Positions 57,734 through 64,000 of a stretch of DNA of 64,000 bases are shown here, piece by piece (positions within the stretch are counted from its first letter, which is position 1; every line of letters begins with the position of its first letter). A program made the translations under genes and the position numbers. Location of the stretch: positions 1 to 64,000 of the forward strand of contig JBAMJV010008128.1 of assembly GCA_037951105.1 (NCBI GenBank), read 5' to 3'. Source of the DNA: Echinarachnius parma. Its lineage: Eukaryota > Echinodermata > Echinoidea > Clypeasteroida > Echinarachniidae. The notes beneath the pieces are model-generated. The model ran no database searches and was not told the DNA's origin. It was given only the letters and a program-made list of their open reading frames with translations.

Positions 57734-58099
57734 AGGTGCACCTGTAAAGTGTCAGATATTGCCCAAAATGACATTTGAAACTTCAACCCTGTACCAAAAT
57801 CATTGTAAGATATGTCCGAATGATGTGTAATAGTTTAATCATTGAAAAAAACAAACACTGCTTTCCTGGTTAAAAAAGTGAAAATATGGTCAGCTTTTAC
57901 ACCGGACGTTTATAAGGTTTATGACCGTTATAATTAACGCTTTTGAGCTGAATTATAGATATCGTCGTACTAAAGGGGCATTTGAAAAAATATAACCCTA
58001 TTTTATTCTTCCCTTACAATAAGCTAAACAACACGGTAGAAGAGAAACGAGGAAGCTCCAAGTAATGTTCGTGTAGTTAGACACTTTACAGGCATCCCT
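57734..58099. mobile_element. MITE family TTAA-3, copy c, inserted in a TTAA-1 element
   Basis: TTAA (57730-57733), AGGTGCACCTGTAAAGTGTC at the left, GACACTTTACAGGCATCCCT at the right, TTAA (58100-58103). 366 bp. The flanks join as CTGTCATTAAAATGTTATGC, matching the uninterrupted TTAA-1 copies. Confidence 0.9.
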
Positions 58100-58410
58100 T
58101 TAAAATGTTATGCTCTTTCAAATCTGACACTGAATTGTTCGCCAAATCATTTTGTGTAGCGCCATCTATACCAAAGCTATCCCATTAAAGTTGAGTAAAA
58201 TCAACAATAAATGGAAATGGTACCGATGAAAGTATAATTGATTGTGTACAAGATATGAAATTCTAAGTATACAATATTACTGTGAAGAATGCTCTGCTGT
58301 TGGAAAACAAATTTCTGAGTATGTTGATATGACATTCATATCCTTTTATATTTTTCATAAAAATTCCTATTCATAAAATAATTATTTCAAATCTAATTTG
58401 CTCTGCACAG

Positions 58411-58620
58411 TTATCCAATGTGATCCCCTAGCTGATCTCGAGAACGGTCGTGTGTCATCCTGCACGAAGGCTGGAACGGAAGTCCCCGACGTCTCACAGC
58501 GACTGGACTTCAACACTGAGTGTGTGACGTCATGTAACCCAGGTTATACCGCTACCAACAGTCCAACAAGACGATGCACCGAAGAAGGCACATGGACTGG
58601 AGTCGATCAGTCGTGTATTG
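58411..58620 (+). CDS. HYR/sushi gene, sushi domain 7
   Basis: A 210-bp exon (70 codons), phase 1-1, acceptor TTTGCTCTGCACAG, donor GTCAGT. It encodes VIQCDPLADLENGRVSSCTK, a longer insert (GTEVPDVSQRLDFN), then TECVTSCNPGYTATN, RRCTEEGTWTG and QSCI. Six cysteines (IQC, SSC, TEC, TSC, RRC, QSC), PGY and GTW identify the domain. It is the longest of the seven because of extra residues between the second and third cysteines. The phase-1 end implies more exons downstream, but none was found before 64000. Confidence 0.88.
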
Positions 58621-59479
58621 GTCAGTATATAAGACTAGCTCTGTTAATGTATTTCTACCTTTGCATATCTATATTATAATAGGAGGACGGTGTTCGTGTC
58701 GGTCGCCAAGATTTGTCCAGAATGCGCTGTTTTTAAGCCATGTGTGTGCAATAAATCGCGGTGCAAGCTTCTACCGGCCCATTACGTGCGTGCGAAAAAA
58801 CAACCCATAATGCGTTTTTACTACCCGAAGTGATACCTCAAACATTGAACAAATTTGACAGCATAACTATATCGCACCCTACGTACCCTATGCACTGTAC
58901 CATGGTACCATGTGCATCTGCATGTATTGTGTACTACGAGTACGGTACTATACGGAGAGCGAAAGCCGAGGCGAAAGAATCGCGATCGCGATGTGATATT
59001 CTAATTTGGAAGCAGAACATGACTGATATTCATTGTCGACCTGTGCGAATATAATGTTGTATTTAGATATTTGTATGGTGTACTTAAAATTAGCTTTTAA
59101 ATATTCGTTGTTTACTTGCGGAATGCTTCGAGATCGAGCCTTCGACTCGATGTACATATACTACCTAATGCACGGCGTGGTTATTATGTCTGCGTTGCCT
59201 GATCTGATCGGAGCAATTTTGTCGAGTGTTGTTTCAACTCGCACAATTTGAAGAAGAAAAAACAGGGAATCTTTTCGTGAAGGGCTGGCTACCACAACGA
59301 TGTTCACTCACATTTGAAATATGTATAAAGGCTAATTGTAAATGTTTACTCCAAGTGCATATACGGTAAGTATTTGTTGTACTCAAGTATAAAAAATGTG
59401 TGCTTTTTGTAAGTAATGTGTAAACAAGAAGAGCAAGGAATTAGGGTTATTGATCTACTTGCCAACAATTTAATTAATA
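58621..59479. other. Intron or intergenic DNA, no recognised features
   Basis: No further sushi or HYR exon is visible. 58640-59280 has moderate G+C patches (for example GAGAGCGAAAGCCGAGGCG) but no domain-bearing frame. Confidence 0.5.
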
Positions 59480-59945
59480 CTGTTTATTGGGGGGGGGGGG
59501 GTCTGTGAAGATTTTTCGAGGGGGGGGGTTGTCGGTGAAGAATTTTCGAGGGGGTGTCACTGAAGATTTTTTCGAGAGGGGGTACCAGTTAAGATTCTTT
59601 CGAAGGGAGGGGGGGGGGGGGAAGGGGGTGTTGGTGAAAAATGTGTGAGGGGAGTGGGTGTCCGTGTATATTTTTTGAGGAGGGGAGGGGGGTTATTTCG
59701 TCAACAAACATTTTTGAGGGGCCGGGTGTCGGTCAAGTATTTCGAGGGGGGTGTCGGTGAAGATTTTTCGAGGGGGGGGGGGGTTGTCAGTGAAGATTTT
59801 TCGAGAGGGGTACCGTTGAAGATTATTTCGAAGGAGGGGGGGGGGGGGGGTGTCTGTGAAGAATTTGTAAGGGGGGTGGGTGTCCGTGAATACTTTTTAA
59901 GGGGGGGGGTAATTTTTTCGAGAGGGGGTTCCAGTGAAGATTCTT
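59480..59945. repeat. G-rich minisatellite
   Basis: Roughly ten degenerate units of about 40 bp of the form GTCGGTGAAGATTTTTCGAG followed by G runs of 5-12. Strongly G-rich on the + strand. Confidence 0.85.
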
Positions 59946-59974
59946 TGGTGACTTGCCATTTGGTCTACAACCAT

Positions 59975-62900
59975 TTATTGACTTATTTCAATTTTTTCAA
60001 TTTCAATTTTAATCTTGCTTCCAACAAAACATTACAAATGAATTATTACAATTTATACAAAATAGAGATATACATATTGGAAACAAGAGGGGTCCACTAA
60101 AAAGCAGTGCTTGTACAATTGTGGACCCCTCAAATAATAGTTAGGAATATTATTGTATATTTAAATTAACACATTCTAGACTACAAAAAAGTATAGAGGA
60201 AAAAAGGGGTGCCAACAGAGACCTACATGGGACAAGAGAGAATTTGACAACAATAGGAGAAGACGGATACAATACAACAATTAGACACTGCCAAACGGAA
60301 GTGAGGGATCGGGGGTACTAATATAATCAGTAGTACAAAAGGATGAGCTACATGTGGGGTTCAAGTGAAAATGAGGAAAAAGAGTTGCGCGCTTAGAAAG
60401 GAGCTATGCATGAGAAGGCACAATATATCATATCAGATTACATTTTGAGTCTGCGAGTAGAGAAAGACCTTGTTCAGGATGACGTACGGACGGGGAAAGA
60501 GTAAATGGGCGATATAGTTCAATGATGTACATAAGATTGTAATAAAAACAATTTAAATTTTTTCTTAAAAATATTAATCGATGGAGCATTTTTTATTTCA
60601 GTACTTAAAGAATTCCATAATTTGGGGCCTTCATATATAAATGTATTTTGAGCAAGGAGGGTCCGCAAGAGAGGTAAATGAAATTCTTCAGAATGTCTTG
60701 TTGGATAATTATGAACTGAGCTATTTTTAAAAAACATTTCTTGAAAAACAGATGGCAACATATTTTTATTATAATTATACATAAATTGACCAAGTTGAAA
60801 TAAATATAGATCTTTTACCTTCAGTATCTTATTTTCAAAAAATAAGGGGTCTGTATGGGAGAGAAAGGGGGAATTACAAATAATACGAATAATCTTCTTT
60901 TGTAATAACAACACTTTATCCAATAAAGTTTCATGAGTGTTACCCCAAACTAAGATACCATAATTCAAGTATGGGAGTATCAAAGAACTATAAAGCATAA
61001 TTAATGAATTAAAAGGAAGACATGTCTTCACTTTATTAATTATACCAATATTACGAGAAATTGTTTTACAAATATTATCAATATGAAATTTCCAAGTAAG
61101 GTTATTGTCAACCGTTACACCCAAAAATTTAATGAATGAAACACACTCCAAAGGGGTGTTTTCAAAAACTATGTTAGCAGGTAACGAATCTATAGATTTA
61201 CTAAACAACATATATTTCGTTTTCTGGAGATTCAATGATAATTTGTTCGCTCTGATCCACGATAAAATATGACTCATTTCAATATTAATAATTTCAACTA
61301 GTCTATAAGAATCATTATGAGAAAAAAACAAATTCGTATCATCAGCGAAAAGTACGAAAGACAAAATTTCGGATGATCGACAAAAGTCATTAATATATAA
61401 AATAAATAAAAGTGGGCCTAGTATACTACCTTGTGGAACACCACAATTTATATTATGGGGAGCAGAAGAGTTATCATTTAAAGATACATACTGCTTTCTA
61501 TCCGAAAGATAGCTCCTGAACCACTCCAAGGCCATCCCACGTACACCATAATGTGAAAGTTTATAAAGTAAAATGTCGTGATTAATTGTGTCAAAGGCCT
61601 TGGAGAAGTCCAGGAAAATGCCTATCGTATGAGAAGATTTGTCGATTGCATGAGCTACCTTCTCAATAAAAGACAATAATGCGTGTACAGTATTATGTTT
61701 TTCCCTAAAACCAAATTGGAGATTAGAAAAAATATTATTATTCTTCAAAAAGGATACTGTCCGGGAATAAATTATTTTTTCTAAAATTTTCGAAAAAGAG
61801 GACAATAAAGAAATCGGTCGATAATTATTTACATCTAATTTATCTCCTTTTTTAAACAAAGGAATAACCTTAGCAATTTTCATAGAATTTGGTACCTGGC
61901 CATATAATAAAGACAAATTAAAAATATGAACAAGAGGATCCACAACGGAAGATATAATGCCTTTTAAAATGAAATTATTAATTTCATCATGGCCTGAACT
62001 TTTCTTAGAATCAAATTTCGAAACAATATCTAAAATTTCATATCTATGAGTAGGAAAAAAAAATATAGAGTTTGAATTGGGCTGGCCCAAAAAATCAACA
62101 AAATGCTTATTTGATGGGGGGATATTAGCAGCAAGATTTTCACCAATCGAAGAAAAGTAATTATTTAAAATATTTACTATGTCCCTTGGATCCTCAACAA
62201 TCTCATCATTAAACTTAATTTTTGTTATGTTAGATTTATTATTAATAACATTCATTGCCTGCTTAATCGTTTTCCAAGTATTTTTCATATCATGTTTATA
62301 TAATGCCAACATATTTTCAAAATACCTTTTCTTTTCCAAACGAATAATCTTAATCAAAATATTTTTATAAGATGTATATTTAATTTTCAACCTTTCTGTG
62401 CCATCTAATTTATATTTATAAAAAAGATTATTTTTCCTATTTATAGAACGTAATATTGATTTAGTGATCCAAGGGAGTCTTGGTGTTTTTTTATAATCAT
62501 TAATTTTAACTCTTTGTTTAGGAATACAAGTATCTAATTGATTATTCAAAATATCACAAAAATTATCGTAAGAAAAATTCACTTCATCTACACCATAAAC
62601 AGGAGACCAATCTACATGTTCAAGACTAGAAGCAAGACTAACTAATTTGTTATTAGTGACTTTACGTCTAAATGAACGTGGGTCATAATTATTAATTGAT
62701 TTAAATACAGTATAATGCGTTACAATAGGATAATGGTCAGTTATGTCTGAAAGAACAATATAAGAGTCAGGGTGGGGGATTACATTTGAAAAGATGTTAT
62801 CTATTAATGAGGTAGAGGAGTTTGTCACACGAGTGGGCTTAGAAATAAGAGGTAAAAAAGAGGCAGAGAGGAGAGTCTCGAGAAATTCTTGTGACAAATT

Positions 62901-64000
62901 ATTATGTTCATGATTTAATAAATTTATATTAAAGTCCCCCATTAAAAACACATCCTTATTTATAAACGCTGGACTTCGCAATAAGTCAGAGAATTGCGTC
63001 AAGAATTCTCTAGGGTTATTATTAGGGGGTCGATAAATGACTCCAACTATTATATTTTTACCTCCAGGATTCATAATTTCAATAAAGAGAGTCTCAAGGA
63101 CATTATTCATTATTGAAATATTATCATGCAAAACATAATTCAAAGATTTAAGCACATATAAAGCAACACCACCACCGACTCTCCCTTGCCTATTTTTAAA
63201 GACAAAATCATAATTATCGATTAAGAAGGGTAAATTAGAATCATGGGATAACCAAGTTTCTGTTAGGCCAATTACAGAAAGCTGTTTATTGGAAGGGTTA
63301 TCTAAAAATGATTGCAATTCATCAAAATGTTTATTTAAACTTCGTATATTTAAATGCAATAAAGAGAATGTATCACTATTAAAATCTTTAATAATATTAT
63401 GAAGCTGTGCATTTGTTATATACTTTGTAAAAGAATGTTGTGCTGGATCATCGTGATCTAAATTCAAATTCAACTCTTCAGAAGATGAGTTTATATTTTC
63501 AACTACAGTTTCATCAAAAATTCCTGTACGATTAACAAAAAATTGATTGTTAGCTTGAATGGGGCTTAATACATCAAGAAGGTCATCGTCGCTCACAGAC
63601 TCAAAAGGTAAGTGGTGATCTAAATTAGCCATAATAATTGTACAAACACAAAATCTGAGTAACAAGAACCAAAAAGCATATCATAATCAATAAACATACG
63701 CAGCGCTAGCATATACACGTAAGGATAATGACTTAAAAAGAAAATAATCGGTGGAGACACAGAGAGCTCAAGAAAGGACAATGAAAACCACCACTTGCAG
63801 TAGGTAGGAAGGGAAACACAAAAACACGAATACAAAATGGACATGAACACACATTGAGACACTGTTGGCATGACGAACGAGCGAGAGGAAACAAAATAAT
63901 GACGGTACAGTATATTCCAATAGCGAGGCACCCATTGGAAAATATATTATTGTTGGAGGAAAATCGTAGTTTAAAAATTAAATATTGAATATTGCGCGAA
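59975..64000 (-). mobile_element. LINE (CR1/L2-like), apparently young, runs off the window
   Basis: Contains an intact ORF2 (60519-63665). The 3' UTR extends to about 59975, where the minus strand ends in (ATTGAAA)-like repeats (complement of TTTCAATTTTTTCAATTTCA, 59988-60007). The UTR holds a perfect 11-bp stem GAGGGGTCCAC/GTGGACCCCTC at about 60088-60132. The 5' part, including any ORF1, lies beyond the window or is absent. Confidence 0.85.
60519..63665 (-). CDS. Intact LINE ORF2: AP endonuclease plus reverse transcriptase, 1048 aa
   Basis: This multidomain enzyme nicks DNA and copies LINE RNA at the nick. The endonuclease occupies roughly residues 100-330: LLHLNIRSLNKHFDEL (about 102), LTETWL (135), VGVIYRPPN (near 210), LMGDFNINL (242), SLIDNIFSN and SDITDHYPIV (305). 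The reverse transcriptase covers about 540-830: NNYRPISLL, LQFGFREKHNTVHALLSFIE, FLDFSKAFDTINHDIL (685), GVPQGSILGPLLFILYIND (742), LFADDTNLFF (773, catalytic aspartates present) and FIKFLGVTVDNNLTW. The C-terminus has SRNIGIINKVK, ILPYLNYGILVWG and GPKLWNSLS. No stop or frameshift in 1048 codons. A second Met twelve codons in (MANLDHH) is an equally good start. It may still be active or have died recently. Confidence 0.93.
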   Translation of the reverse strand: MLLRFCVCTIIMANLDHHLPFESVSDDDLLDVLSPIQANNQFFVNRTGIFDETVVENINSSSEELNLNLDHDDPAQHSFTKYITNAQLHNIIKDFNSDTFSLLHLNIRSLNKHFDELQSFLDNPSNKQLSVIGLTETWLSHDSNLPFLIDNYDFVFKNRQGRVGGGVALYVLKSLNYVLHDNISIMNNVLETLFIEIMNPGGKNIIVGVIYRPPNNNPREFLTQFSDLLRSPAFINKDVFLMGDFNINLLNHEHNNLSQEFLETLLSASFLPLISKPTRVTNSSTSLIDNIFSNVIPHPDSYIVLSDITDHYPIVTHYTVFKSINNYDPRSFRRKVTNNKLVSLASSLEHVDWSPVYGVDEVNFSYDNFCDILNNQLDTCIPKQRVKINDYKKTPRLPWITKSILRSINRKNNLFYKYKLDGTERLKIKYTSYKNILIKIIRLEKKRYFENMLALYKHDMKNTWKTIKQAMNVINNKSNITKIKFNDEIVEDPRDIVNILNNYFSSIGENLAANIPPSNKHFVDFLGQPNSNSIFFFPTHRYEILDIVSKFDSKKSSGHDEINNFILKGIISSVVDPLVHIFNLSLLYGQVPNSMKIAKVIPLFKKGDKLDVNNYRPISLLSSFSKILEKIIYSRTVSFLKNNNIFSNLQFGFREKHNTVHALLSFIEKVAHAIDKSSHTIGIFLDFSKAFDTINHDILLYKLSHYGVRGMALEWFRSYLSDRKQYVSLNDNSSAPHNINCGVPQGSILGPLLFILYINDFCRSSEILSFVLFADDTNLFFSHNDSYRLVEIINIEMSHILSWIRANKLSLNLQKTKYMLFSKSIDSLPANIVFENTPLECVSFIKFLGVTVDNNLTWKFHIDNICKTISRNIGIINKVKTCLPFNSLIMLYSSLILPYLNYGILVWGNTHETLLDKVLLLQKKIIRIICNSPFLSHTDPLFFENKILKVKDLYLFQLGQFMYNYNKNMLPSVFQEMFFKNSSVHNYPTRHSEEFHLPLLRTLLAQNTFIYEGPKLWNSLSTEIKNAPSINIFKKKFKLFLLQSYVHH

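Larger units (their letters stand above)
56341..58190. mobile_element. MITE family TTAA-1, copy e, split by nested insertions
   Basis: Segments 56341-56572, 57598-57729 and 58104-58190 align in order with other TTAA-1 copies (GTAACCAAAATCGGCACC; GTGGGGCCCAACAATTATTA; TACCAAAGCTATCCC). Between them lie a repeat block with a TTAA-4 copy and a TTAA-3 copy. Confidence 0.75.

Noticed and set aside
59645..60100. 151-codon Gly/Arg-rich frame
   Set aside because: Generated by the G-rich minisatellite and LINE 3' end; no independent support.
63620..63931. 103-codon minus-strand frame upstream of the intact LINE ORF2, as a candidate ORF1
   Set aside because: It overlaps ORF2, is hydrophobic and shows no coiled coil or RNA-binding motif. 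The real ORF1, if any, would lie beyond 64000.

Overview
The window is animal nuclear DNA, A+T rich, with long introns, GT-AG splice sites and very heavy transposon load. The only host gene I can support is on the + strand: nine phase-compatible exons between 19985 and 58620, encoding the end of one HYR (hyalin repeat) domain, two sushi/CCP domains, a complete HYR domain, and five more sushi domains. All seven sushi domains carry six cysteines, as selectin-type sushi domains do, instead of the usual four. HYR plus sushi mosaics, CR1/L2-like and RTE-like retrotransposons, and tRNA-derived SINEs ending in GCGCTATATAAAT-(ATT)n together suggest a marine invertebrate deuterostome (hemichordate, echinoderm or cephalochordate). 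The species cannot be fixed from this sequence. Both ends of the gene lie outside the recognised exons.

Layout. 1-12.4 kb: a CCCCAGTC-ended repeat; a decayed full-length LINE (ORF1 1048-1800, ORF2 2254-5138); a second LINE remnant cut in two by TTAA-inserting MITEs; a third LINE (9.14-10.85 kb) ending in a 215-bp GAA microsatellite; then tandem ~600-bp repeats. 13.57-19.78 kb: two inverted GTGCAC-rich repeat arms flanking a LINE with a 2A-like N-terminal motif. 19.98-58.62 kb: the HYR/sushi gene. Its introns hold MITEs, a 1.4-kb element with 28-bp perfect terminal inverted repeats, nested SINEs, a mariner-type MITE, a decayed RTE element on the minus strand, a 1.66-kb foldback element, an array of palindromes, a TACG-rich duplicated repeat, a possible LTR fragment, three tandem tRNA-like units, and a 4.8-kb inverted repeat built of ~170-bp units containing ATGGCGGCCAT. 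59.5-64 kb: a G-rich minisatellite, then a minus-strand LINE with an intact 1048-codon endonuclease/reverse transcriptase ORF.

The most informative structure is a group of short non-autonomous elements that start with AGGG or a close variant (AGGT, AGGA) and are flanked by TTAA. At least four clear families (called TTAA-1 to TTAA-4 here), plus two probable ones, occur in about 16 copies. One sits cleanly inside another with a duplicated TTAA, and three pairs abut through a single shared TTAA. Coding exons of the host gene total about 1.7 kb within 38.6 kb; nearly everything else that can be recognised is mobile or tandem repeat DNA. Boundaries of repeats were read by eye and are approximate unless target-site duplications are named.
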